Part shown: positions 1 through 7,973 of the stretch, piece by piece
How the letters are laid out: the number at the start of each line of letters is the position of its first letter
Numbering within the stretch: the stretch's first letter is position 1
Assembly: GCF_026130175.1 (NCBI RefSeq)
Contig: NZ_JAIGNI010000003.1
Coordinates: 1-64,000, forward strand
Source: Lyngbya sp. CCAP 1446/10
GTDB lineage: Bacteria > Cyanobacteriota > Cyanobacteriia > Cyanobacteriales > Microcoleaceae
DNA: 64,000 bases
Reading direction: 5' to 3'
The notes under the pieces: model-generated
What the model was told of the DNA's origin: nothing
Database searches by the model: none
The model's input: the letters and a program-made list of their open reading frames with translations, nothing else
Made by a program: the position numbers and the translations under genes

Positions 1-96
1 GGTCGAAAAGTAGCTAATGGATTTAAAGAAACAATGAAAATTATTTTTGATGAATATCTACCAAAATGGAATTATCGTGCAGTGCCGACTATTTAA
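1..96 (+). mobile_element. 3' end of an IS transposase gene (partial)
   Basis: An open frame enters from the left edge and stops with TAA at 94-96. Its last 31 residues end in LPKWNYRAVPTI. A terminal 'P-x-WNY' motif recalls ISAzo13-type transposases, but the family call rests on this short tail alone. The element's right end should lie between about 97 and 127, because the neighbouring monooxygenase frame loses its family sequence there. The rest of the element is outside the window. Confidence 0.5.
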
Positions 97-125
97 CCAA
101 CGCTAAAGTTATTAAATTTTCATTC

Positions 126-341
126 CTAATCTGGCGATTCTCGAAATCCCACAGTATGGTCTTCCAAATTCTGCCATCGCACCAGCAGAATATAGCGATT
201 CGTGCTTTCTATACAGCGTTGCAGCTCGTGCGTGATATACCCCGGCATAGAAGAAATAATAGCTGAAGCTGTTTTGAAAGCAGTTTCAAATTCAGCAGCC
301 ATATTAGGTTTAACATCAAGAATTGCAACTTCTAATATCAT
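126..341 (-). pseudogene. Antibiotic biosynthesis monooxygenase-domain protein, 3'-truncated
   Basis: The frame starts MILEVAILDVKPN and continues through SMPGYITHELQRC and RYILLVRWQ to HTVGFRESPD, then meets TAG. This is the first ~71 residues of a small ABM (antibiotic biosynthesis monooxygenase/quinol monooxygenase-like) ferredoxin-fold protein, normally about 95-100 residues. The C-terminal strand and helix are missing exactly where the IS-like sequence begins, so insertion truncation is the simplest explanation. The ATG at 341 lies 4 nt after the HEPN stop, making it the third gene of a leftward operon. A longer in-frame start at 386 would overlap the HEPN gene and lacks family similarity. 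Function after truncation is doubtful. Confidence 0.7.
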
Positions 342-345
342 AAAT

Positions 346-996
346 TTAAGGTGAATTGCGCCTGAAACTTTGTTGAATAGCAGCATTTTCTATCTGGTTC
401 CGAAATAGATCGAGCATTCCGATAACTTCTCGGTGTAACTCTAGATATTCATCCCTATCGAATACCAAATAATTACCGTGGGCAATTCCGTTTCTTGTCT
501 TTAAAAGCTTGGTGTCAATCAAAACCGATTTAGTAGAGTATATCGAAAAATCTATTCCCAGAATATAAGTTATTTCTTTTAAAATTTCGGAAGATAGATT
601 CGATGCCGTAGATATTGGATTTTCAGGTAGGATACATCTCTGATTTAATTCGGAAATAAAGAACTTACAAACAGGTATATACAATGAGGGCTTATTTGTC
701 TCTTTTGCATCCTTAAGTTTTTCTTTCATTGCCAAAGCCAAAAAATTACTAGAAAGCTGCTGATAGGTAAGCTTTTTTGAAATTACATATTCTAGATAAG
801 AGTTGGCTGCTAACTTGACAAAACCTTCCCAATGGGAATAGAGAATACATACTCCACTCCGAACTAATGCTTTATGTCTTTGCTCAGAAACATTTTTCGC
901 TTCTATCAAAGATTTCATTTCTGAAAGTTCCTTTTTTCGCCAAGCAAGATCGGTTGCCAATTTATCACTTAATTGTTCCGCTGTTCGGATACTCAT
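346..996 (-). CDS. HEPN-domain protein (MAE_28990/MAE_18760-like)
   Basis: This 216-residue protein resembles the cyanobacterial MAE_28990/MAE_18760 HEPN family. The N-terminal half carries the helical HEPN signature (SHWEGFVKLAANSYLEYV, about residues 54-71), and the catalytic-type R-x4-H motif is present as RNGIAHG (R168, H173). HEPN proteins of this kind are predicted RNases used as toxins or abortive-infection effectors. Its ATG overlaps the stop of the DUF262 gene by 4 bases (993-996), so the two are almost certainly translationally coupled. Predicted role: effector of a two-gene defence module with the DUF262 protein as sensor or partner. The RNA target is unknown and toxicity is inferred from the family. 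Confidence 0.75.
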   Translation of the reverse strand: MSIRTAEQLSDKLATDLAWRKKELSEMKSLIEAKNVSEQRHKALVRSGVCILYSHWEGFVKLAANSYLEYVISKKLTYQQLSSNFLALAMKEKLKDAKETNKPSLYIPVCKFFISELNQRCILPENPISTASNLSSEILKEITYILGIDFSIYSTKSVLIDTKLLKTRNGIAHGNYLVFDRDEYLELHREVIGMLDLFRNQIENAAIQQSFRRNSP

Positions 997-2102
997 AAAC
1001 GTGAAAATACCTTTCTACCAAGCGGAATTAGATAGGGTAAGCGTCTTGCTGCATTCATTCCAGCTCCCGACCATTGTTTATAAATTTTATTTGACCAAAT
1101 AGTTTTTATACGATTAGATATTTGGTCTATTTCAATTGGATTTTGATAGTTGTATCCAATTCCTAGTGCTACCACCTCATATAAAGATAATAGAAAGCCT
1201 CCCAGGAATTTATCCTGATCCGATTTATATCGCTTGAAGCTATCATCTCCCATAGCTCGATCGAGAATATTGAATGTTACATCGAACGCTCTCTCTATAT
1301 GGCTGAAATCCAAATCTTTTTTAACAGCCATTTCACGCATTCTAGCAGTTAGGAACTCGCTCACATCACCACCCAACTTTTTAAGACTTGCATTATCTTG
1401 GTCGAAGAGAAGAATAAAACGCAATACTAATTCCATATCATACTGTTCTTCATAGAGTCGATCGCTCAAAGCAATGCAGCTTTTAAATGACTCGCGATCT
1501 GCCAGTGAACGCATCAAATCATACAAATTTTTATTCAACATTAAAAGAATACAATTTCTTACTTCTTGTGGTGTAGCAATTGAACCTCCTGTATTTAGTC
1601 GCTGAAATAGTTCATATTTAATCATTTCATCGCTTTCTTTTTCAACAATATTGACCGATATTTTGGCTCGCTTGATCAATAAACGCTGTACCTGACTAAA
1701 AGAGTTATCTTTGTCGTCTGGATCGTCCCACTTTTTACCTTTCAAGGAAGGTAAATATGTAGTTTCTTGTAAGGCGAAAAAAGATGTGTCTTGCTCTTGA
1801 TTGTCGGGCTTCAAAAGCCCTACAAATTCATAGATGGTTGAGAGTCTCTGTAAACCATCTATCACATCCCAAATTCCATCATCTCTTTGACTAACAAAAA
1901 TTGGGGGAATCGGTATGCCTAAAAGAATTGATTCTATGAAAGTTGATTTTTGATAATCCGACCACCGAAAAAACCTTTGAAAATCTGGGTGAATATCGAT
2001 TTCATTCTTCTCATAAAGACTGATCCACTCGCCAATAGACATTGAGTAGCTATCTGTCCGAATTTCTTGCCTTGTTTTGTCAATCTCTTCTTGTAGAGGC
2101 AT
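993..2102 (-). CDS. DUF262 domain-containing protein
   Basis: This is a 369-residue protein of the DUF262 (GmrS-like, ParB/sulfiredoxin-fold) family. The core is clear: IHPDFQRFFRW (residues 37-47), then FIESILLGIPIPPIFV and the nucleotide-binding type motif DVIDGLQRLSTI (79-90). The second GmrD/HNH nuclease part of GmrSD enzymes is absent, so nuclease activity, if any, would come from the overlapping HEPN partner. I chose the ATG at 2102 because homologues begin 'MPxQEEID' and because the upstream in-frame extension (to 2273) carries a HIP1 site and no family similarity. DUF262 proteins occur in anti-phage systems as putative NTP-dependent sensors. Confidence 0.78.
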   Translation of the reverse strand: MPLQEEIDKTRQEIRTDSYSMSIGEWISLYEKNEIDIHPDFQRFFRWSDYQKSTFIESILLGIPIPPIFVSQRDDGIWDVIDGLQRLSTIYEFVGLLKPDNQEQDTSFFALQETTYLPSLKGKKWDDPDDKDNSFSQVQRLLIKRAKISVNIVEKESDEMIKYELFQRLNTGGSIATPQEVRNCILLMLNKNLYDLMRSLADRESFKSCIALSDRLYEEQYDMELVLRFILLFDQDNASLKKLGGDVSEFLTARMREMAVKKDLDFSHIERAFDVTFNILDRAMGDDSFKRYKSDQDKFLGGFLLSLYEVVALGIGYNYQNPIEIDQISNRIKTIWSNKIYKQWSGAGMNAARRLPYLIPLGRKVFSRL

Positions 2103-2473
2103 GGCTGAAGCAGTCCTAAGTATATGTATAGCTCTTCTTGCAGAATGGCAATATTTAAAGATTATATCACGCTTACGAACATCTGAAAAAGCGATCGCCC
2201 AGAAATAGTCAACTTTGCTCTCAAGACAATGGGGAACCTGATCCGATCGATCTAATCGAATACAGAAATTCATTGAACCGATCGGCTAAACAAATCGCTC
2301 TCTTAGTTTGTCACATCCGTGAAAGCGGCAATGCAGCGATCGCCCGTTAACGAAGCCCTCGAAGAGGAGCCTCCGCCCCCAGTTTTAAGCCAACACCCAA
2401 ATATCGAACCCTCCCCCTTCTTGCAACTTTGTGGCACGCTATGATTGACAGTTGCGAGCTTTTCAGAATCTAA
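2103..2473. other. Intergenic region between divergent genes
   Basis: This divergent spacer between the DUF262 operon and the antiporter gene contains two HIP1-type sites (near 2191 and 2338). An open frame continues upstream of the DUF262 start, but it looks non-coding. No tRNA, terminator or clear operator was seen. Promoters for both directions must lie here. Confidence 0.5.
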
Positions 2474-3595
2474 ATGCCAAACACAACTACAATAATTTCC
2501 AGCCTGCTGTTATTTATCCCAGTTTCCATCGCCGGACACTTTCTCGGCTGGGAACCCTCCACAATCTTCATCACCTCAGCCCTAGCCATTATCCCCCTAG
2601 CGGCCTGGATGGGCACAGCTACCGAAGAAATCGCCGTCGTACTCGGCTCAAACTTGGGGGGTTTGCTCAACGCTACCTTCGGAAATGCCACAGAATTAAT
2701 TATCGGCATCGTCGCCCTCAACGCCGGACTAATAGATGTTGTCAAGGCCAGCATCACCGGTTCAATTATCAGCAACTTACTGCTGGTGATGGGATTTGCG
2801 ATGCTGCTAGGCGGCTTGCGCTACAAAGAACAAGAATTTCAGCCGACAGTCGCGCGGTTGAACGCTTCGGCGATGAACTTAGCCGTAATTGCCATTTTGG
2901 TGCCGACTGCTGTTGATGTCACCTCTATGGGCATCGCCCCGGAAACTATGCAGCAACTCTCCAGCGCTGTTTCTGTAGTCCTGATTCTCGTCTACGTGCT
3001 GACGCTGCTGTTTTCGATGAAAACCCACAGTTATCTGTACGATGCTGGAGTGGCAGAAGTTGAAATGCTCGAAGAATTAGCCGAAAGTAACTTAGCACCA
3101 GACAGTCCCGATCACAAAGTGAATCTGCCATTGTGGATTGGGGTGCTGTTGAGCTGTACGCTGATGGTGGCGATCGAGTCAGAATTGCTCGTGAGTACCC
3201 TAGAAGAAGCTACCGCCACTTTGGGGCTGACATCACTGTTTACCGGGGTGATTTTAGTGCCGATTATTGGCAATGCGGCCGAACACACGACGGCGGTGAC
3301 GGTGGCGATGAAAAATAAAATGGATTTGTCGGTTTCTGTGGCCGTGGGTTCAAGTTTGCAAATTGCTTTGTTTGTTGCCCCAGTGTTGGTTTTGGTGGGT
3401 TTTATCCTGGGCAAACCGATGGACTTGGACTTCAACCCGTTTGAACTCGTAGCGGTAGCGGTGGCGGTGCTGATCGCGAATTCTATCAGTTCTGATGGCA
3501 AGTCTAACTGGCTCGAAGGTACTTTGCTGTTGGCGGCCTATGCTGTTTTGGCGCTGGCATTCTACTTCCATCCGGTAATCGAGGGACTCGCTTAA
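2474..3595 (+). CDS. cax: Calcium/proton exchanger (CaCA/CAX family)
   Basis: This 373-residue integral membrane antiporter exchanges cytosolic Ca2+ for H+. Both CaCA alpha-repeat motifs are visible: GNATELI at residues 70-76 and GNAAEH at about 266-271, each inside a run of hydrophobic helices, giving around 11 membrane spans. An acidic stretch in the middle (VEMLEELAESNLAPDSPDH) separates the two pseudo-symmetric halves, as is usual for microbial CAX proteins. Length and topology fit the family. The gene stands alone, with a divergent defence cassette upstream and tandem repeats downstream. Substrate specificity for Ca2+ is taken from the family. Confidence 0.9.
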   Translation: MPNTTTIISSLLLFIPVSIAGHFLGWEPSTIFITSALAIIPLAAWMGTATEEIAVVLGSNLGGLLNATFGNATELIIGIVALNAGLIDVVKASITGSIISNLLLVMGFAMLLGGLRYKEQEFQPTVARLNASAMNLAVIAILVPTAVDVTSMGIAPETMQQLSSAVSVVLILVYVLTLLFSMKTHSYLYDAGVAEVEMLEELAESNLAPDSPDHKVNLPLWIGVLLSCTLMVAIESELLVSTLEEATATLGLTSLFTGVILVPIIGNAAEHTTAVTVAMKNKMDLSVSVAVGSSLQIALFVAPVLVLVGFILGKPMDLDFNPFELVAVAVAVLIANSISSDGKSNWLEGTLLLAAYAVLALAFYFHPVIEGLA

Positions 3596-3608
3596 AAGGC
3601 TAGAGAGG

Positions 3609-4085
3609 GAAGTTCGGCAGCGGATTTAACGGATTTAACGGATTTAACGGATAGAATTCCCGATTACCCATCATTGATTACCGATTACCATCAGTTCTGC
3701 CGTCATCGGGCAGAGGGAAGAAACAAGGAAGTTCGGCAACGGATTGTGTAGCGGATTTAACGGATTTAACGGATAGAATTCCCGATTACCGATCATTGAT
3801 TACCGATTACCATCAGTTCTGCCGTCATCGGGCAGAGGGAAGTTCGGCAACGGATTGTGTAGCGGATTTAACGGATGTAACGGATAGAATTCCCGATTAC
3901 CCATCATTGATTACCGATTACCATCAGTTCTGCTGTCATCGGGCAGAGGGAAGAAACAAGGAAGTTCGGCAACGGATTGTGTAGCGGATTTAACGGATGT
4001 AACGGATAGAATTCCCGATTACCCATCATTGATTACCGATTACCATCAGTTCTGCCGCCATCGGGCAGAGGGAAGAAACAAGGAA
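3609..4085 (+). repeat. Long tandem direct repeat, four ~111-122 bp units
   Basis: Units start at 3609, 3728, 3839 and 3961, each with GAAGTTCGGCA. Each unit contains short CGGATTTAA/CGGATGTAA iterations, GAATTCCCGATTACC, a doubled TTACCATCAG-type stretch, and a hairpin TCTGCC-N6-GGGCAGA. Units differ in the number of 9-bp CGGATTTAA steps and in the presence of a GAAACAAG tail. Short frames inside are repeat artefacts. A dispersed partial copy of the unit head lies at 45879-45913. Confidence 0.9.
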
Positions 4086-4119
4086 GGAAGAGGCAAAAGG
4101 CATTAGGCAGATTTTTGTC

Positions 4120-4232
4120 CCTTACTCTCCCCCTCTCCCACTCTCCCGCTCTCCCCCTCTCCCACTCTCCCTATCTCCCCCTCTTCCCATCTCCCTATCT
4201 CCCCCTCTCTCCCTCTCTTTTCTTTCTTCCTT
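4120..4232 (+). repeat. Pyrimidine-rich low-complexity tract
   Basis: The strand is almost pure C/T, with iterations of CTCTCCC and CTCCCC for over 100 bases. It is non-coding and may form triplex-type or single-stranded DNA. It separates the tandem repeat from the tnpB remnant. Confidence 0.85.
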
Positions 4233-4494
4233 TGAGAGTGGTCGTGGCGATCGTATAATGGAAAGGGGAAAACGAGCTAGAGTTCACTCCGCTTGACTTG
4301 TGCGACGCGAAGGATTTAAATCAAGAGTGCTCATCAGTCTTGTACTAGGTGTGATACGATCGTCATAAGTTGAAAATTGAGTATCACTAGACAACGTAAA
4401 AACTTAACTGGATTGTTGAGTACGTAGTCACACCGATAGGTGTTGCCGTCTAGGAGAACTCGCATTTGAACGAAAACCTCAATAGATCAAGAGG

Positions 4495-4640
4495 ACTAAT
4501 TAAGTACGGTAGGGCATACCGGAATTAACGCTTGAGGAGAAGACACTTTTACTTGATCTGGAGTAATCCAGTCCCAAGCAAGTGACTTCGCTGAACCAAG
4601 AATCTCAGTCACCAAGAGTGCTGAGAGTGCCAAAGTAAAA
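4495..4640 (+). pseudogene. Decayed tnpB 3' end with IS200/IS605-type right-end hairpin
   Basis: Frame 4503 onward reads STVGHTGINA, stop, GEDTFT, stop. This is the recognisable C-terminal tail of cyanobacterial TnpB ('STVGHTG...CGE.T'), broken by in-frame stops. It ends in the right-end signature AAGAATCTCAG...CTGAGAGTGCCAAAG, a 6-bp stem (4603-4608 with 4621-4626), matching the usual 'GAATC-hairpin-GAGTGTCAA' right end. In intact elements this segment encodes the 3' part of the omega RNA. Sequence from about 4250 to 4495 may be further remnant, but I cannot match it. No intact TnpB or TnpA remains here. Confidence 0.6.
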
Positions 4641-4677
4641 CTTGATAGAGCAACCTCAATCAGGGTTATGTGGCTTC

Positions 4678-6741
4678 GTGAGTTATTGCCTCAATCCCAA
4701 ATGCCCGAATCCCTCCGATCCAGCCAACTCTGGTAGATCCGCGTGTATCCACTGCGGGTCTGAACTTTTGTTGCAAGGTAGATATCGGCTAGTCGCGCCT
4801 CTCGGAGGTGGTGGCTTTGGCAGAACATTTGAAGTGGACGACAACGGCGCTCGAAGAGTGCTCAAAGTCCTACTCAAAGAACATCCCAAAGCTGTAGAAC
4901 TTTTTAAGCAAGAAGCCGACGTATTGGTCAGGCTGAGACATCCAGGTATTCCAAAAGTCGATCGCGACGGTTATTTTATATTTACGCCAGCTCACGGCAC
5001 AGAGTTTTTTCACTGTCTGGTGATGGAGAAAATTGCTGGGGCAAATTTGCAAGACTGGCTGAAACATCGGGGCCGCCCGATCAGTCAAGAACAAGCTCTG
5101 AACTGGCTCAAACAACTGTCGGAAATTTTAGATCAAGTTCACCGACTCAACTATTTTCATCGGGATATCAAGCCGCACAATATTATGTGCAAGCCGAACG
5201 GGCAGTTAGTGCTGATTGACTTCGGGACTGCTCGGGAAGTGTCAGGGACTTATTTCGCTAAGGTGGGTCAGGGAGGAAATGTGACTGGTATTGTTTCCCC
5301 TGGCTATACGCCGCCGGAACAAACTAATGGCAAGGCGGTTCCGCAGTCAGATTTTTTTGCTCTGGGGCGCACTTTTGTTTATTTGCTGACTGGAAAGCCG
5401 CCGACTGCGTTTCCAGAGAACCCGCGCACGGGCAAATTAATGTGGCGCAAAGGAGCTCCTCAGGTTTCCGACCCCTTGGCTAATGTCATCGATTATTTGA
5501 TGGCGCCTTTTCCCGGAAATCGACCTCAAAGTCCGCAGATGGTTTTGCAGTGCTTGGAGGAAATTCATCTCGACGGCGCGGAAACTCAGTTGCCGACTCA
5601 GTTGCCGACGACGGGGCAAACTAAAATTCGCGGAACTTCCGGGGCGGCTGGGGCGACGAAACACACTTCCATCAACCGCCTCAGGCCTCTAAATTCTGCT
5701 GGCTTGAACCAGTCTGAGAAAGAAGTTTTAGGTTGGAAAAAGAAGTTGCTGGCGGGCGCTGCTGTTTTGATGCTGGGTATTGGCGCGTCTCAAATTTATG
5801 GTTCGATGCGTTACGGAGTGTTTCCGGCAAACCCGGTGTGGCTGCTTTCTAGTTTGCCTAGCAGTCAGTTTTTGCAAAGAAGTTTGGATAATGTCGGAAG
5901 TGTAAATGCGATCGCCCTGTCGCCGGACGGTCAAACTTTGGTCAGCGCCAGCTTTGGGACGATGAGAATTTGGAATGTGAAGACGGGACGCGTGGTGCGG
6001 ACTCTAAATCCGGTGCATTCTAAGAAATCGGTCAACACGCTGGCGGTGAGCCCGGATGGCTCGATGTTGGCCAGTGGTGGCGACGACAATAATGTGATTT
6101 TGTGGGATTTGAAGACGGGGCGGCGGGTGCGGACGATTGCCGCTCACAAAGCCGCCGTCAACGCGATCGCTTTTAGCAGCGACGGTAAAATTCTGGCTAG
6201 CGGCAGCGATGACAAAACTGTTCGCTTGTGGAATGTCAAAACCGGCAGCAGGTTGCGGACTTTGAGTGGCCACGCCGGAGGAGTAAACGCGATCGCGTTG
6301 AGCCGCGACGGTAAAACTCTGGCTAGCGGCAGCGATGACAAGACTGTGCGTTTGTGGAATCTCGACACCGGAGAAGTCAGAAGAATTATCACGGGTCACG
6401 GGGGCGCGGTTAATGCTGTGGCTTTTAGCCCAAACGGGCAAGTTTTGGCTAGTGCTAGCAGTGACAATACGATCCGTTTGTCGAACGTGCAAGACGGGAA
6501 GCGCACTCGCACTTTTAAAGGGCATTCGAGCTGGGTGAGGACGATCGCCTTTAGCCCGGACAACCGCACTTTGATCAGCGGGGGCGGAGATATTATAGTT
6601 TGGGATTTGAAGACGGGCAAAGAAAGAACCACTCTTTCTGGTCACGGCCAGTTTGTGAATTCTGTGGCTATTACCAAAGATAGCAAGACTTTGGTGAGCG
6701 GCAGTCCCGATCACACTATTAAGATTTGGCGAATGCCATAG
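4678..6741 (+). CDS. Serine/threonine protein kinase with zinc ribbon and WD40 repeats
   Basis: This 687-residue Hanks-type kinase has a four-cysteine zinc-ribbon-like N-terminus (C4, C9, C23, C26). A kinase domain follows, with the glycine loop PLGGGGFGRTFEV, lysine K63, HRDIKPHN with catalytic D163, and DFG at D181. A single membrane span (about 356-375) comes next, then seven WD40 repeats from about residue 402 to the end (motifs such as LASGSDDKTVRLWN). Topology suggests a cytoplasmic kinase and an exported propeller that may sense ligands or partners. The GTG at 4678 gives the family N-terminus MSYCLNP; a TTG at 4642 would add 12 residues encoded at the junction with the tnpB right end. 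WD units 3 and 4 are nearly identical, suggesting recent repeat expansion. Substrate unknown. Confidence 0.88.
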   Translation: MSYCLNPKCPNPSDPANSGRSACIHCGSELLLQGRYRLVAPLGGGGFGRTFEVDDNGARRVLKVLLKEHPKAVELFKQEADVLVRLRHPGIPKVDRDGYFIFTPAHGTEFFHCLVMEKIAGANLQDWLKHRGRPISQEQALNWLKQLSEILDQVHRLNYFHRDIKPHNIMCKPNGQLVLIDFGTAREVSGTYFAKVGQGGNVTGIVSPGYTPPEQTNGKAVPQSDFFALGRTFVYLLTGKPPTAFPENPRTGKLMWRKGAPQVSDPLANVIDYLMAPFPGNRPQSPQMVLQCLEEIHLDGAETQLPTQLPTTGQTKIRGTSGAAGATKHTSINRLRPLNSAGLNQSEKEVLGWKKKLLAGAAVLMLGIGASQIYGSMRYGVFPANPVWLLSSLPSSQFLQRSLDNVGSVNAIALSPDGQTLVSASFGTMRIWNVKTGRVVRTLNPVHSKKSVNTLAVSPDGSMLASGGDDNNVILWDLKTGRRVRTIAAHKAAVNAIAFSSDGKILASGSDDKTVRLWNVKTGSRLRTLSGHAGGVNAIALSRDGKTLASGSDDKTVRLWNLDTGEVRRIITGHGGAVNAVAFSPNGQVLASASSDNTIRLSNVQDGKRTRTFKGHSSWVRTIAFSPDNRTLISGGGDIIVWDLKTGKERTTLSGHGQFVNSVAITKDSKTLVSGSPDHTIKIWRMP

Positions 6742-6961
6742 TCAGTTGACAGTTGACAGTTGACAGTTGATAGTTGTCAGTTGGCAGTTGGCAGTTGATA
6801 GTTGTCAGTTGGCAGTTGGCAGTTGGTCGTTGGCAGTTGGCAGTAGTGTAAGGTGTGCAGCATACATTGTACAGAATTACTTTTTTTTACGAACCGCGTC
6901 CTTCGCGAAGGAAGAAAAGAGAGACTGTATTACCAATGACCAATGACCAATGACCAATGAC
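6741..6961 (+). repeat. STRR heptanucleotide repeats (two families)
   Basis: 6741-6844 is a degenerate array of the 7-mer CAGTTGA/CAGTTGG. 6932-6961 is a shorter array of ATGACCA. Both are typical cyanobacterial short tandemly repeated repetitive sequences. They fill the space between the convergent kinase and transaldolase genes together with a small palindrome (TCCTTCGCGAAGGA, 6899-6912). Confidence 0.85.
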
Positions 6962-7003
6962 TAATTTTAAAATAATCAAGAAGTTGTGCAAAGGGACATG
7001 ATA

Positions 7004-7642
7004 TTATCCCAAAATTCCTCGCCCGTTTTTGGCAAATTCATCAACTGTTTGCTGGGACAATTCGTGAACTGCCATTGCTTGCAATACGTCCAAAGGCAAT
7101 GTCAAATGATGGGCGCCGGCTAATAAAGTATTTACTGCTTCTTCTGGTGATTTAATGCTTGCTGCCAAAATCTCTGTATTAGTTCTCTGCAATACGTTAG
7201 CCATATCTCGCACTAAGGCAAAACCGTCTCCGAGGAGTCTGGTGGCGCGATTCACGTAGGCGATCGCATATTTCGCCCCTGCTTCTGCGGCAACAACCGC
7301 CTGGGCGGCACTGTAAATCGCCGTCACTGCACAAGGAATTTTCGGCGATAATTGGGCTACTGCTTGAAAACCAGCCGCGGTTGCTGGAACTTTCAAAACT
7401 GTTTGCTGTCCAATTAATTCAAAAGCGGCTTTTCCTTCTGCTACCATGCCATCCAAATCGGATGCTGTTAACTGATAGTACAGTTCCCCAGGAATCATTT
7501 GTGCCAGTTGTTTGAGTGTCTCTTCAGCAGATAGCTCACTTTTTGCCAAAAGTGTCGGATTAGTAGTAATTCCCGCTATCCATCCGAACTTGCTCGCCCG
7601 TGCGGCTTCCGCTACAATTGCAGTATCAACATAAATCGCCAT
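7004..7642 (-). CDS. Transaldolase / fructose-6-phosphate aldolase-like (TalC family)
   Basis: This 212-residue protein belongs to the short TalC/FSA subfamily of class I aldolases. The Schiff-base lysine is visible in TVLKVPATAAG (K84), with ITTNPTLL (25-32) near the N-terminus and the conserved segment YVNRATRLLGDG. Length matches FSA (about 220) rather than canonical TalB (over 300). It would act in the cytosol, cleaving or forming fructose-6-phosphate or transferring dihydroxyacetone units in the pentose phosphate network. Which activity dominates cannot be read from sequence. The gene is isolated, convergent with the kinase gene. Confidence 0.85.
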   Translation of the reverse strand: MAIYVDTAIVAEAARASKFGWIAGITTNPTLLAKSELSAEETLKQLAQMIPGELYYQLTASDLDGMVAEGKAAFELIGQQTVLKVPATAAGFQAVAQLSPKIPCAVTAIYSAAQAVVAAEAGAKYAIAYVNRATRLLGDGFALVRDMANVLQRTNTEILAASIKSPEEAVNTLLAGAHHLTLPLDVLQAMAVHELSQQTVDEFAKNGRGILG

Positions 7643-7780
7643 CGGCTCTACACCTTCAGTTTCTTAATATTTTTCAGACGCCTGCTTTCTGCTTGAGAGC
7701 GATCGGAGCCAAATTAATTGTTAAGCTTTTACTATATCAGAATCTCGGAAATATTACTGTTAAGTAAATATAACAATTCA

Positions 7781-7794
7781 GTGATGTGCATCAC
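7781..7794. promoter_or_regulatory. Candidate SyCRP1/CRP-type operator
   Basis: The sequence is GTGATGTGCATCAC, two perfect 6-bp arms GTGATG/CATCAC around a 2-bp core, matching the GTGA-N6-TCAC core of CRP-family sites. It lies 139 bp upstream of the transaldolase start and about 510 bp upstream of the small gene. Assignment to the cAMP receptor protein SyCRP1 is an inference from the motif only. Confidence 0.4.
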
Positions 7795-7973
7795 CGACAG
7801 TAAGTAGATTAGTAGGAAAATATATAAGTATGTAGTTGCGATGCAAACGCAGTCAAAATAAGCAACTGCAAGGCTTCCGATCGCTTTACATTTCGTGACA
7901 GATCCAAGTTTATTTGCACCTATCTACTTAGGGCAATTTTAAAATTAGTGAGTTTTGAATTCAACAGGACTTC

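Noticed and set aside
2103-2273. 57-residue N-terminal extension of the DUF262 protein
   Set aside because: The family N-terminus begins at the internal ATG 2102. The extension contains a HIP1 site and no domain sequence.
3796-3984. 62-residue frame in the tandem repeat block
   Set aside because: The peptide simply repeats with the DNA unit, lacks a ribosome site and changes frame between units.
3609-4085. Possible CRISPR array
   Set aside because: Units are ~111-122 bp and nearly identical throughout, with no unique spacers and no cas genes nearby.
4250-4495. Possible group II intron start (GTGCGACGCG) upstream of the tnpB remnant
   Set aside because: No domain V hairpin or maturase was found. 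The 3' part is better explained as a TnpB right end.
6004-6714. 236-residue minus-strand frame inside the WD40 kinase
   Set aside because: It is the antisense shadow of regular WD40 codons. Its apparent repeats mirror those of the real gene.
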